A stretch of DNA of 64,000 nucleotides from Smithella sp. (GTDB lineage: Bacteria > Desulfobacterota > Syntrophia > Syntrophales > Smithellaceae). This document shows positions 1-8,947 of the stretch, piece after piece (position 1 is the stretch's first letter; each line of letters opens with the position of its first letter). The translations under genes were made by a program, and so were the position numbers. The notes under the pieces were generated by a model. It had not been told where the DNA came from, did not search any database, and worked only from the letters and a program-made list of their open reading frames with translations. The stretch is taken from assembly GCA_018056685.1 (NCBI GenBank), contig JAGPFC010000012.1:17479-81478 (forward strand), read 5' to 3'.

Positions 1-1
1 C

Positions 2-598
2 ATGGATTCCATCGAAAACGGACGGGAGCAGAACAGAAAATTAGAAGTTACCGCTAAAGGTTATAATTCGTTAGTGACCACGCTGGCGCCGGGTAATGTC
101 AAAGGGCAAAAATTGCTGATGCAGGATCGCAATATGTGGTTTGCCAAACCCGGGCTTTCCAAGCCTGTCCCCATCTCCCCGCGACAAAAGCTTTTGGGCA
201 CGGCGGCCAATGGCGACATTGCGTCCACGAATTATTCAGGAGATTATAAGATCGTCAGCGTTGAAAATGAACAGCTTAATAAAGAGCCGTGCGTGATTAT
301 GACGTTGAAAGCGATTGATAACAGAGCCACCTACGACCGCATCAAATACTGGGTATCTCAGAATCGCCTTGTTGGATTAAAAGCTGAATTCTACACGGTT
401 TCCGGGAAGATGTTCAAATCCGCGGAATTTGAGTACAAAAACAGTGTGACCATCAATAATCAGCCCAGGGAATTTATTTCCAAAATGATTATCACCAGCG
501 CGATCATGAAAGACGATGTCACCATTTTGCGATACAGCAAGCCGTCATTGAAAAAAGTATCTGACGCAACTTTCAATTTAAACCTGTTGACGCGTTAG
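2..598 (+). CDS. LolA-like outer-membrane lipoprotein-sorting protein, 5' end cut by window
   Basis: The 198 visible residues resemble the C-terminal part of the LolA-like outer-membrane lipoprotein-sorting family (the DUF4292/PF17131 type). These are periplasmic lipid or lipoprotein binding half-barrels, usually encoded beside RND/MMPL exporters. What is seen is an alternation of beta strands with motifs such as YKIVSVE, YDRIKYWVSQ and PREFISKMIITS. No signal peptide is visible and family members are usually 240-260 residues, so the ATG at base 2 is probably internal and the gene begins before the window. The next gene starts a few bases after its stop, indicating one operon with an outer-membrane barrel. 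The family assignment comes from remembered motifs and is moderately sure. Confidence 0.6.
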   Translation: MDSIENGREQNRKLEVTAKGYNSLVTTLAPGNVKGQKLLMQDRNMWFAKPGLSKPVPISPRQKLLGTAANGDIASTNYSGDYKIVSVENEQLNKEPCVIMTLKAIDNRATYDRIKYWVSQNRLVGLKAEFYTVSGKMFKSAEFEYKNSVTINNQPREFISKMIITSAIMKDDVTILRYSKPSLKKVSDATFNLNLLTR

Positions 599-606
599 TT
601 TTGCTT

Positions 607-2160
607 ATGAGAAAAAAGAAAACAACAGCAATGATTTGCATGATCGCTATTTTGTTGATGGCCATTTTTTTGTTGTCGTCACGTCTCTCCCATGCTTTGG
701 AAGTTTCTCAGGAAAAAATATCCGGGGATGCAACGGCAGATAGCTCTCAGGAAAGTATTTCAGCAACTCATACGGAAAATGTATTGCCGGGACAGAATCC
801 TGTTATCTTTCAAGAGGATGATTTTTCTTCGGACATGACGTCCCCCGCCGAGCTTGGTGAAAACATCGAATTTCCCGATGAAAACCGGACACGCTTCCGG
901 AAATTAAAAAATTATTTTTCTGCAAACATAGGAATGCTTTCGTATGGTGTTGTTCAAAATCCTGCTGATTCCATCGTGAATCCCCATAACGATCTTCTCG
1001 AACTGCCCGGTTATGTCGCCAATTTTGAAATGAGGCCGGATTTATATTTTGATTCCAGTTATCTGGAGCTTTCTGTCAAACCACGCGCAAAAGTTGACTT
1101 TCAGGCTTGGGAAGAGGGAATGCGCGAAAACGATACGGAATGGGAACACGAAGGGTATGTCAACGAATGGCTCGTGAGAGCGAACGCGTGGCATAAAATA
1201 TTTGTGTCGTACGGAAGGGAGAATTTGCAGTGGGGACCTTCTTTTCTTTTTTCTCCATCCAATCCTTTTTTTACCGATAATGGCCGCATTAATGCGTACA
1301 TGGAAGTGCCGGGAATGGATTTCGGCCGTCTTGTTTTCGTTCCGCATGTCAACTGGTCATTATCTCTGATTGTCAATACGGATGAAGGCCGCAGTGTTCC
1401 TCTGGGCCCTGATCCTTTCAGTCCCATTTATGCCGTCAAGATGGACTATACGGGCGAAAAGGCGTATGGCTCTTTCATTTATTCGCGAAAAGACTTTAAG
1501 CAGGCAAACACATTCGGATTTTTCGGGGGGTGGACAGCCTCCGATGCCCTGGTGCTTTATACCGAGGGCAGCATGCGCAGAGGCAGCGATGCTTATTATC
1601 CTGTGGAAGATACGTCATCCTTCGGTGCCTCCCTGCAAAGAAGCTATAGTGATGACCATGAGATCAAGCCGACCGTTTTAGCCGGATGTGCCTACACTTT
1701 TGAAAACAGCGGCACGTTGACTCTGGAGTATCTGTACAACGGGCAAGGGTATAACAATGATGAAGCCGACCTGTATTTTACGACAGCACGGAATGTTTCC
1801 GACTTCTATAATAAATTATTGCAGGACGCGGCCTCAGACGCTGAAAGGGAAGACATTGCCGCATTATTTAAAAGAAATGCTTCTTCGCAGAACGCAAGTC
1901 CCGGGTTAAGGTTCTTGCGAAAAAACTACGCCATGCTGCAGTATCATCAGGTCAATATCAAAAACAGATTGAACATTTCTTTGCGCTGGACGCAGAATAT
2001 TGATGACGGTTCCGGACAGCTCTTCGGGCTCTTTTCCTATTTTCTCGGCAATCACTGGGAACTTTTTTCTTCCGGTTTGATCAACGCGGGTAATGAAGAA
2101 ACGGAGTTCGGCAGCGTTCTTGATTATCAGGTCATGTTGGGTTTAAAGTTTACGCTCTAA
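607..2160 (+). CDS. Outer-membrane beta-barrel protein
   Basis: The product has about 517 residues. A basic N-terminus and a hydrophobic segment (residues 9-26, ending SHA) look like a Sec signal peptide. After an acidic, low-complexity linker (about 30-95) the rest is rich in aromatic, alternating amphipathic strands (for example ELSVKPRAKVDFQAW, NISLRWTQNIDD), and the chain ends in LGLKFTL, a typical barrel last strand with a terminal hydrophobic residue. A TTG at 601 is in frame; ATG 607 is preferred, although neither has a clear ribosome site, so coupling to the preceding stop (598) is likely. With the LolA-like neighbour it probably forms the outer-membrane part of an envelope transport operon. 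The substrate cannot be told. Confidence 0.65.
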   Translation: MRKKKTTAMICMIAILLMAIFLLSSRLSHALEVSQEKISGDATADSSQESISATHTENVLPGQNPVIFQEDDFSSDMTSPAELGENIEFPDENRTRFRKLKNYFSANIGMLSYGVVQNPADSIVNPHNDLLELPGYVANFEMRPDLYFDSSYLELSVKPRAKVDFQAWEEGMRENDTEWEHEGYVNEWLVRANAWHKIFVSYGRENLQWGPSFLFSPSNPFFTDNGRINAYMEVPGMDFGRLVFVPHVNWSLSLIVNTDEGRSVPLGPDPFSPIYAVKMDYTGEKAYGSFIYSRKDFKQANTFGFFGGWTASDALVLYTEGSMRRGSDAYYPVEDTSSFGASLQRSYSDDHEIKPTVLAGCAYTFENSGTLTLEYLYNGQGYNNDEADLYFTTARNVSDFYNKLLQDAASDAEREDIAALFKRNASSQNASPGLRFLRKNYAMLQYHQVNIKNRLNISLRWTQNIDDGSGQLFGLFSYFLGNHWELFSSGLINAGNEETEFGSVLDYQVMLGLKFTL

Positions 2161-2188
2161 TTTCATTTAACGCAAAGGAGGTTCCTTG

Positions 2189-2836
2189 TTGCTTAAGCAT
2201 TATCGTTACACATTAATTAATAAAATTCTAAAGTCCCTTTATTACCTGATCCGGGCCTATAGCTGGACTTTTCGGATGGATGTCGAAAATGAAAATCAGT
2301 GGAAAGAATATCTGAAAGGTGGCGGCAGAGTGATCATCTGCTGCTGGCACCAGCAGTTTTTTTCGGCCATACGTCATTTCAAGACCTATAGCTCTCTTCA
2401 TCCGGCCTTAATGATCAGTCAAAGCCAGGATGGTGACATTATCGCCAACATCGCCGAGAAAAGTGGCTGGCATACCGTTCGGGGATCGTCTTCACGGGAA
2501 GGACGCCAAGCTTTGAGAAAGATGATTGATCACCTGAAGCAATTTGGCTTCGTCGGTCATGTTCTGGATGGACCCAGAGGACCGGCCGGGATCGTGAAAG
2601 ACGGAGTGATCAGTATGGCTCAGGCGACGGGAGCGGTTATTGTGCCGTTTTATCTTTCTGCGGAACGGGCGTGGTATTTTAACAGTTGGGATCGGTTTAT
2701 GCTGCCCAAACCGTTTTCGCGGGTCCGTTTACGTTTTGGGGATATGCTGGAGGTGCCTGCGCAGAACAATGAAGGTGACTTCGAACGCCAACTGCTTCGT
2801 CTGCAAAGCATTATGCAACCGGGCTTGATCAAGTAA
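2189..2836 (+). CDS. DUF374 lysophospholipid acyltransferase family protein
   Basis: This is a family member of normal size (about 215 residues) with the DUF374 layout. An N-terminal membrane-associated helix is followed by CCWHQQFF (the H of the HX4D-like site), the block SQSQDGDIIANIAEKSGW, GSSSREG, and DGPRGPAG, the conserved substrate-binding block. These enzymes are cytoplasmic-face membrane acyltransferases, and some homologues act on lipid A or Kdo lipid precursors. AAAGGAGG (2174-2181) lies 7 bases before TTG 2189 and 4 before TTG 2186, so TTG 2189 is favoured. It is probably the last gene of the envelope operon that begins before base 1. Family assignment is firm; the acyl acceptor is unknown. 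Confidence 0.8.
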   Translation: MLKHYRYTLINKILKSLYYLIRAYSWTFRMDVENENQWKEYLKGGGRVIICCWHQQFFSAIRHFKTYSSLHPALMISQSQDGDIIANIAEKSGWHTVRGSSSREGRQALRKMIDHLKQFGFVGHVLDGPRGPAGIVKDGVISMAQATGAVIVPFYLSAERAWYFNSWDRFMLPKPFSRVRLRFGDMLEVPAQNNEGDFERQLLRLQSIMQPGLIK

Positions 2837-3247
2837 TCTGCGTATTAAGAAATTAATTACGGGTATGAACCCCAAAGCAAGCTTTGAAAACAATTTTGCA
2901 GCAAACTGCGGGTATTCAATCCGTGCTCATGCAGGATAATTTCACTTACGCTTCGAACGTCATTAGCCTCCGCTGTGTGGGATTGTTCCCCATCCCGATT
3001 TATGGGGATGGGATAGTTTGTCCAACAAATTTCAATGTACCTATAGTGACCTTCAGGTTATTCGTTTTTGAAATTTGAGTCTCACAATAATTTTTCTTCT
3101 TCGCGTTGAATATCAACGTTGCATTAATAAAAATATAATTGATAATTCTGTAAAAGTAATGTAAATTTAATCTAAAAAAACAGCAGGAAATGGAAGTCAT
3201 AAAGTCTTCTTTTCTCAATCAACTGATCAACACCAGGAGGATGAGCC
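2837..3247. other. Intergenic region with hairpins, palindrome and promoter
   Basis: This stretch of about 410 bases carries no convincing gene; the short open frames in it lack ribosome sites and recognisable protein features. It holds a perfect 8-bp hairpin CCCATCCC/GGGATGGG (2989-2996 with 3005-3012), a 15-base palindrome CGTTGA-ATA-TCAACG (3104-3118) and a good promoter (3139-3167) reading into the gene at 3248. Confidence 0.5.
3139..3167 (+). promoter_or_regulatory. Sigma-70 type promoter for the DUF2378-like gene
   Basis: TTGATA (3139-3144), a 17-base spacer and TAAATT (3162-3167) lie about 80 bases before the start at 3248. The CGTTGA-ATA-TCAACG palindrome at 3104-3118 sits just upstream of the -35 box and could be an activator or repressor site. 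Confidence 0.5.
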
Positions 3248-3802
3248 ATGAATGTCAAGGGTACAGCCTTTATTACACGCAGAGACACGATCATTAAAAC
3301 TTTTGGCGAAGCGCGATGGAAAACATTCATCGATAAGTTGACTGCGAAAGACAAATATTTCGGACAGGTCATCATGAATGTCACGCTGATTCCGCTGGAT
3401 AAATTTGTAATATTTCTTGATGAAGTTCTGAAGGAATTTTTCCAGAATGATAACAATCATTACTGGAAACTGGGGGAAAAATCCGCGGATTTTTCCCTGG
3501 GGCCGGGCGGTCCTTACCACTCTTTTCTCATGACAAAGGATATCAAGCAATTCGTGGAATCAGTCATGCCCAAAATCTGGTCAACTTATTTTGATGGCGG
3601 TGTTTTTAACACACGTTTTGAGAACAATGTCGCCCATATCACCATTTCCGATCTTCCCATCAAGCATATATATTTTGAATATCTGATTATAGGTTACATA
3701 AGGCAGGCTTTTGTTATCTTTGGGAAAAAAGCCATCGAGCGCCGCATCAGAGGTTTTTCATCAGGAAACAACGATATTTATTACCAGATTGAATTATCCT
3801 GA
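3248..3802 (+). CDS. DUF2378/TIGR02265-like protein
   Basis: A 184-residue soluble protein preceded by AGGAGG at 3236-3241. The opening KGTAFITRRDTIIKTFGE followed by a helix-rich stretch (LTAKDKYFGQ, IPLDKFVIFLDEVL) is like the DUF2378 (TIGR02265) family known from Myxococcales and other delta-type bacteria, which has no established function. No signal peptide, membrane helix or catalytic motif is seen. It is monocistronic: its own promoter lies upstream and a strong terminator (3823-3858) follows. The family call is by eye and uncertain. A heme-NO-binding-like alpha/beta fold is an alternative that sequence inspection alone cannot exclude. Confidence 0.5.
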   Translation: MNVKGTAFITRRDTIIKTFGEARWKTFIDKLTAKDKYFGQVIMNVTLIPLDKFVIFLDEVLKEFFQNDNNHYWKLGEKSADFSLGPGGPYHSFLMTKDIKQFVESVMPKIWSTYFDGGVFNTRFENNVAHITISDLPIKHIYFEYLIIGYIRQAFVIFGKKAIERRIRGFSSGNNDIYYQIELS

Positions 3803-3822
3803 CATCTGTAAATCACCCATAG

Positions 3823-3858
3823 GCAGTGAACAGTCATGAATGAAGAATTGTTCACTGC
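3823..3858 (+). terminator. Rho-independent terminator
   Basis: A 10-bp perfect stem GCAGTGAACA (3823-3832) with TGTTCACTGC (3849-3858) is followed by TTTTTC and more T. It ends the gene at 3248-3802 and lies just beyond the end of the convergent operon. Confidence 0.85.
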
Positions 3859-3867
3859 TTTTTCTTT

Positions 3868-6030
3868 TCAGACTAAAAGCAAAGACGTTGCCGCAAACAC
3901 AAACATTGCCCATGTCGTGACATCCATCCCCATCAAGGGAATTAAAAACAAACTGCCCAGAAGAGACCCGATGCATCCGCCGAGAAGGTCAGCGGCATAC
4001 AATGGTGAAATGACATCCTGCTGATGATCAATTTCATGAAGGCTGGCAAAGGCGAAAATGCCCGCTACGAAAAAACCGGTAAATACCAGCAGAAATGAAA
4101 TCTGCATCAGACCGATAGCATTGCTCTTCAGTAAATATTTTTCCGTAAAGACAATTAAAATGCAAAAACCAATGATCAAAAGGATGCCCTGCCAGCGTAA
4201 GCTTGATCGACGGTTGACCGGTCTGGACATTGCTTTCTTCACGATCAAAGCCCCCAGGGTGAGACCCGACATGAAACTCATTAAAAGAATGCCGATGTCC
4301 TGATACAGCACTCCTGACTTGGTCTGATAATGAAGCATCAGAATGGTTTCCATCACCATTCCGATAAATCCAGCCGCAGCAACCAGCAGCATGCGCCGAA
4401 GCATGGAGTGAAAACGGCTGAAAAGTAAAATAACAGGCAAACTTATCCAGAAGAGCAGGGAGAAAGGCGGTTCAAACAATAAAGGATTGATCACCGTCTG
4501 GACATCAATCAGCGCCAGGCGCGGGAAAAATTTCGACAACCAGATCATGAATGCATATTGGTAGCAAACCGGTTGAATATCGGTATTGATCGGTGAGTTG
4601 TTTTTATTGAGCAAATCCCTGACTTCAAAAAATCTGTCGTTGGTGAAAAGATATCGAATGTAACCGGGTGTAATTAGTCGCGTTGCGATTTGCATTTTCT
4701 GCAACCGTTGAATCATTACATGATGGGTTTGCGGCAGGGGAGATCGCGAAGCCGTCACAATATTGGTTGTGCCGGGAAGAAAAAGCACGGCGGGAAAAAC
4801 GGAGCGAAGGGCATTGAAGATGCCGGCGTTGCGGTTGGCGAGCGGTTTTGTCCATAAATTCTCAGACGTGTGCAGCCGGAAACCCAGAATTCCGCCCGGA
4901 TTCAGCTTTGCCGAACATTGCTCAAAGAACTCTTGGGTATAAAAACGATTAGCCTGACCGGAGGTCGGTTCCGGCATGCCCACCAGAATGAGATCATACA
5001 GGCCGCTTTTTTTAAGAAATTTTCTCGGGTCATCAAAAATAATGTTGACGGCCGGAGCGTTCAGTGATTGCCGGATGTCCTTTGGAAGATGTTTTGTCAC
5101 CATTTTCAACAGGGCGGGATTGAGTTCAACATAATCAATTTTCTGCGGTGAATACTTCGTTATTTCCCGAACGAGACCTTCGATACCACCGCCCAGAATA
5201 AGCACTTTGCGCGGATGGGAATGCTGGAGCGCTGTCAAATGGCAGAAGTATTCGGCGTCCATGCCCTCGGTTTCAAAGCTCAGCGCATCATTTTCATAAA
5301 CAGAAATCTGATTGTAAAGCCTCGTCACGGTGATTCTGCCATACGGTGTATCCCTGTTTTCTAAAAGACGGGGATGATTCCATCGGGTGAGCGTGTCATC
5401 CAAAGCCGGTGAAATCCAGAGGAGACCGAACACAAGGCAGGATAAAAGAAGGGCCGTCGTGCGCCATCGTGACGCTCTGTTGTCTTTCAAAATCATCAAC
5501 GGAATGATGACGGCGATCAGGGCGCAGAGCAGCGCCGAAGAGAAATTCTGCAATTCCCACATGATAAACAACGTGGAAAGTAATCCGCCCAGTAATCCGC
5601 CCGCGCTTTCGATGGCGTAAGCGACAGCCAGCGTCTCGTTTTGGGCCACATAAGCTCTGGCCGCCCACTGAAATAATAAGCCTGACAGGAGTCCCGCGGG
5701 CAGCAACGCAATCAGTGCGACAAGGATTTGCTGAAAGAAATCAAGATACGCGCCGGGAAGGCCGCCGAAAAGAAGGCGACTGGCGCGGATGAAGACAATA
5801 TCCAGCGAAATGGCAAATGCGAAGACCATAAAAAGCGAGGCAATCTGTCGAGGAGAAGGGGAATGCACACGACGTCCGATCATGGCGCCCAGGGCTGTCC
5901 AGAAGAGCCAGATACCCAGAGCAAGGAGATAAATCAATTCGACGCCAAAAAAGGAAACATTCAATTCCCGCAGCAGGACGACCTGTCCCAGGATGGAAAT
6001 AAGCCCAATGGCGAGAAGAGATATCTTCAT
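3868..6030 (-). CDS. Membrane-embedded spermidine-synthase-like protein
   Basis: The 720-residue product has an N-terminal block of about six or seven membrane helices (1-215), a central Rossmann domain (about 225-430) and a C-terminal block of about seven helices (515-720). This is the arrangement of membrane-fused polyamine aminopropyltransferase homologues. The central domain has YGRITVTRLYN and LILGGGIEGLVREI, corresponding to the nucleotide-binding GGGDGG loop. However, the GGGDGG aspartate is replaced (GGGIEG), and the later catalytic D-x-x-D-P block is VGMPEP, so genuine spermidine synthesis is doubtful. Its ATG follows the stop of the MEMO-AMMECR1 gene by 4 bases, so it is translationally coupled and probably works in the same pathway. 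Confidence 0.75.
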   Translation of the reverse strand: MKISLLAIGLISILGQVVLLRELNVSFFGVELIYLLALGIWLFWTALGAMIGRRVHSPSPRQIASLFMVFAFAISLDIVFIRASRLLFGGLPGAYLDFFQQILVALIALLPAGLLSGLLFQWAARAYVAQNETLAVAYAIESAGGLLGGLLSTLFIMWELQNFSSALLCALIAVIIPLMILKDNRASRWRTTALLLSCLVFGLLWISPALDDTLTRWNHPRLLENRDTPYGRITVTRLYNQISVYENDALSFETEGMDAEYFCHLTALQHSHPRKVLILGGGIEGLVREITKYSPQKIDYVELNPALLKMVTKHLPKDIRQSLNAPAVNIIFDDPRKFLKKSGLYDLILVGMPEPTSGQANRFYTQEFFEQCSAKLNPGGILGFRLHTSENLWTKPLANRNAGIFNALRSVFPAVLFLPGTTNIVTASRSPLPQTHHVMIQRLQKMQIATRLITPGYIRYLFTNDRFFEVRDLLNKNNSPINTDIQPVCYQYAFMIWLSKFFPRLALIDVQTVINPLLFEPPFSLLFWISLPVILLFSRFHSMLRRMLLVAAAGFIGMVMETILMLHYQTKSGVLYQDIGILLMSFMSGLTLGALIVKKAMSRPVNRRSSLRWQGILLIIGFCILIVFTEKYLLKSNAIGLMQISFLLVFTGFFVAGIFAFASLHEIDHQQDVISPLYAADLLGGCIGSLLGSLFLIPLMGMDVTTWAMFVFAATSLLLV

Positions 6031-6034
6031 GATG

Positions 6035-7573
6035 TTATTTGAACTCGGACTCGCTGAAAACCAGAGCCTGGAAAGTTGAGAATTGGGCGTTCTGTCTCCA
6101 GCAGTTCGCGTTCAATCCCGCTTTCTGGCAAAGATGATTGAGCATTTCTTCACGACTCCAACCCTGTTCAGTGGCCACCTGCGGAAGAAAAACGGCAGAT
6201 TGTCCGTCTTTGCTGAGCAGGACACCATCCCGGCCGACTAAAATATCGGATGTGCCGGTTACCCGCTTCATCGGTGTCAGCACGGATATTTCTATTTCAA
6301 TATCTTGAAGTTCCTCTGCCGTCAGGGGAGGGAAGCGCCGGTCATGGAAGGCGGCCTGCAGCGCCATCGTTCCGACCAGTTTGCCCAACGGTTCATCCGC
6401 GAACATGTGACCGATGCATCCGCGCAGCTCACCTTTTTTCTTCAGAGTGACGAACACGCCTCGTGGCTGCTGAAGATTCGGAGAAAAATCCCTGGCCAAA
6501 GGCGTCGTATCTGTTGCAAATACCCGTGCAATGGTTTTCCGGGCAAAACGGAGCAGATTCTTTTTGTCGTTCAAAGACAGGATGGACGAATCGGCAGGCA
6601 AAGTCGGTTTTGATGGCCTGATGATTTCTTTTCCTTTATCATCAGCAGTCAGCACCACGGCGCCATATCCCACAACACGTGAACGTTCGCCTATTGAAAC
6701 ATCGCCGGAGTTGGCATAACTGACAATTTCTCCGCGCACGGCTCCCAGTGATTTGGCGGCAATCATCGCAGCAATAACCGGCGCCTCGCCGCAGGCGCAC
6801 GTGGCCAGGTTGGAAATATTTTTGTTCATATTCTTACGGATGGCCTTGCTTAATTCGGCTGGATCCAGCGTGGTTATTGCCGTTAGTATTTCCCGGTCAA
6901 CGATCCTGGCATCTTCCTGAGGAGGGTAATGGGAAAGATCGGTACTGACAACGATTAAAGCCTTTTTGTTTTTTAAAACCCTTGCCAAGGCCTGACCAAA
7001 GCGGGTTAATATATTGATGTCATGCGAACCCACAATAATGGGAACTGTTTTTGCTTTCGGAAAAGCCACCTGAATAAAGGGTAAGACCACTTCGATGGAA
7101 TGTTCGGATGCATGCGTCGCCTTGTCCAGCGTACAGTCGGTTGGCGCTTCCTTCACCAGCAGGGATATGATGCCCTTATCTACGGATACCGTGCCGAGGG
7201 GTGTGCGGAACCCGTCGCCGGGATAGACCGCGGCGCCATTCAAATCAGGACTGGTGTGATTGGTGCCCAGCACGACAACGACATCATAGGACTGATGGCT
7301 GACCTGTTTGAATCCATCCGCGCAAATTTGGCCTGAATAAATGTAGCCGGCATGAGGAACAATGATCGCCACCGGTTTTTTGACTTTTGCCGGCACGGCG
7401 TCCTCGAGGAATTTTTCGACGGCCAGTTTTAACCTGGGCGCTGATTCCGGGTAGAATTTGCCGGCGACAACCGGTTCGCGAACTTCTGCATTCGAGACGT
7501 TATCGGTCTGGCAGGCCACGGCAAAACAAACAAGGATCGCTATCCCTAAAAAATTGAAGCGTGAAATATTCAT
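6035..7573 (-). CDS. amrB: Lipoprotein MEMO-AMMECR1 fusion (AmmeMemoRadiSam proteins B and A)
   Basis: The 512-residue product starts with a lipoprotein signal (hydrophobic 6-20, lipobox AVAC with Cys at about 21). A MEMO1-type domain follows (about 33-305) with the family metal ligands visible: PHAGYIYSG, GTNHTS, STDLSHYPP and the Cys in ATCACGEAP. After a short linker comes an AMMECR1 domain (about 335-505) with LRGCIGH and FHDRRFPPLT. The ribosome site AGGAGG lies 6 bases before ATG 7573. It sits between the radical SAM gene (gap about 15 bases) and a spermidine-synthase-like gene (gap 4 bases). The AmmeMemoRadiSam trio is a known co-occurring set; the lipid anchor predicts an envelope location, which is odd for this system. 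Confidence 0.9.
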   Translation of the reverse strand: MNISRFNFLGIAILVCFAVACQTDNVSNAEVREPVVAGKFYPESAPRLKLAVEKFLEDAVPAKVKKPVAIIVPHAGYIYSGQICADGFKQVSHQSYDVVVVLGTNHTSPDLNGAAVYPGDGFRTPLGTVSVDKGIISLLVKEAPTDCTLDKATHASEHSIEVVLPFIQVAFPKAKTVPIIVGSHDINILTRFGQALARVLKNKKALIVVSTDLSHYPPQEDARIVDREILTAITTLDPAELSKAIRKNMNKNISNLATCACGEAPVIAAMIAAKSLGAVRGEIVSYANSGDVSIGERSRVVGYGAVVLTADDKGKEIIRPSKPTLPADSSILSLNDKKNLLRFARKTIARVFATDTTPLARDFSPNLQQPRGVFVTLKKKGELRGCIGHMFADEPLGKLVGTMALQAAFHDRRFPPLTAEELQDIEIEISVLTPMKRVTGTSDILVGRDGVLLSKDGQSAVFLPQVATEQGWSREEMLNHLCQKAGLNANCWRQNAQFSTFQALVFSESEFK

Positions 7574-7588
7574 TTTGATACCTCCTGC

Positions 7589-8788
7589 TTAGGTCCACAC
7601 ACCGGCGATTTTTTGTTTGCAAAATTTGCATCGTCCGTCTTTTATGCTCATGGCGGTGATAAAAAATCCCTGTCGTTCGACAACAATCTTTCTGCAATTC
7701 GGGCAGTAGGTGTGATTGCCCGGATGGCCGGGAACATTGCCCACATAGGGGTAATGCATGCCCCTGCTCATGGCCAGGTCATACGCGCGTTGCAGTGTGG
7801 TGCCGGGTGTGGGTGGAAGATTCCGTAACTGGAAATCGGGATGAAAGCGGGTAAAGTGTACAGGGACGTCAGGACCGATTTCTCCCAGGATCCAGTCAAT
7901 CAGGCCTTTCATCATTTTATCGGAATCGTTTAAGGTGGGCACAACCAGATTGACAATTTCCAGATGAATGCCGCTTTTCGCGATCTGTTTGATGGTACGG
8001 AGAACGGGCTGGAGCCTGGCCCCGCAGGCGGAACGGTAGAAATCCTCGCTGAATCCTTTCAGATCGATTTTAATGGCGTTCAGTACATTACACATTTCCT
8101 GCAATGGTGCTTCATTCATGAATCCGCAACTGATCATGACACAGTGAATGCCCCGCTTTTGCGCATCGCGGGCGATGTCGGTGAGATATTCCGTAAAAAC
8201 GGTCGGTTCATTATACGTAAAAGCGATGACAGGCGCCTTACTGCTGCATGCGGCGTTGACAATGCTGGCCGGCGGCGTGAAGGCTACCGGATGATCTTCC
8301 GGTGAGGACTGGGAAATTTCCCAGTTCTGACAAAACTTGCATTTGAGCACGCAACCGGCAGTCGCCAGAGAAAAGGCCGCCGAACCCGGCAGGTAATGGT
8401 AAAGGGGTTTTTTTTCAATCGGGTCAATGTGAATGGAGATGGGACGGCCATAGACCAGGCTCCGCAGTTCACCCTTCACATTCATGCGCGTCCGGCATCT
8501 GCCCCGCTGCCCGTTCGTAATGGAGCATCCATTGGCGCAAAGCTGACATTTGGCAATCGTCTCTTCACTGGAGTAACTGCTGCCTTTTAATTTGGCAGGT
8601 GTCCAGTAACGGGCTCGGGGAGCTTTTCGGATAATTTCATCCAGATACGTTTCTCCGAAGGCGAGACCTGCATGATTACCGGGCAAAAACTTCTGCCAGC
8701 ACGGATCGAACATTACCGGTCCCAATCCGCTGACGATCGGGACGAGTTTTGCAAGCGTCGTTAAAAAATCGCGTCTGGAAATCATCAT
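7589..8788 (-). CDS. amrS: AmmeMemoRadiSam system radical SAM enzyme with Tat-like signal
   Basis: A radical SAM protein of about 399 residues. The [4Fe-4S] motif CVLKCKFC lies near residues 146-153, preceded by a cysteine cluster CQLCANGC, and a C-terminal pair CPNC...CKFC looks like a rubredoxin-type metal site. The GYPFNEP-like block is AFTYNEPTV. The N-terminus MMISRRDFLTTLAKLV matches a twin-arginine signal (S-R-R-x-F-L) followed by a hydrophobic run. An upstream ATG at 8830 is possible, but the promoter at 8845-8874 would leave almost no leader, and GAGGG sits just before ATG 8788/8785. Family members act with the MEMO and AMMECR1 proteins encoded next. A Tat signal on a radical SAM enzyme is unusual. 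Confidence 0.85.
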   Translation of the reverse strand: MMISRRDFLTTLAKLVPIVSGLGPVMFDPCWQKFLPGNHAGLAFGETYLDEIIRKAPRARYWTPAKLKGSSYSSEETIAKCQLCANGCSITNGQRGRCRTRMNVKGELRSLVYGRPISIHIDPIEKKPLYHYLPGSAAFSLATAGCVLKCKFCQNWEISQSSPEDHPVAFTPPASIVNAACSSKAPVIAFTYNEPTVFTEYLTDIARDAQKRGIHCVMISCGFMNEAPLQEMCNVLNAIKIDLKGFSEDFYRSACGARLQPVLRTIKQIAKSGIHLEIVNLVVPTLNDSDKMMKGLIDWILGEIGPDVPVHFTRFHPDFQLRNLPPTPGTTLQRAYDLAMSRGMHYPYVGNVPGHPGNHTYCPNCRKIVVERQGFFITAMSIKDGRCKFCKQKIAGVWT

Positions 8789-8844
8789 ACCCTCGGGATT
8801 TTTATCGTTACAGATATGCGGACACGCCATTTTTGTGTGATAGA

Positions 8845-8874
8845 ATTATAAGAGAAGTCACCAGGGTAAGTCAA
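8845..8874 (-). promoter_or_regulatory. Promoter of the AmmeMemoRadiSam operon
   Basis: On the minus strand TTGACT (8874-8869), an 18-base spacer and a perfect TATAAT (8850-8845) stand about 55 bases upstream of the preferred start at 8788. Its position argues against the longer start at 8830. Confidence 0.7.
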
Positions 8875-8918
8875 TGTTTATTGCGGTACCGGCCAGGGGT
8901 GGTTTCCTTTAAAACTCA

Positions 8919-8947
8919 TTGACATAAAACAAGAACTCTCTTATATT
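8919..8947 (+). promoter_or_regulatory. Promoter of the phasin-like gene
   Basis: A consensus TTGACA (8919-8924), exactly 17 bases and TATATT (8942-8947), about 100 bases before the gene at 9047. It is divergent from the operon promoter at 8845-8874. Confidence 0.75.

Noticed and set aside
2884..3078. Small open frame between the acyltransferase and DUF2378-like genes
   Set aside because: No ribosome site, odd composition and overlap with a hairpin; no protein feature.
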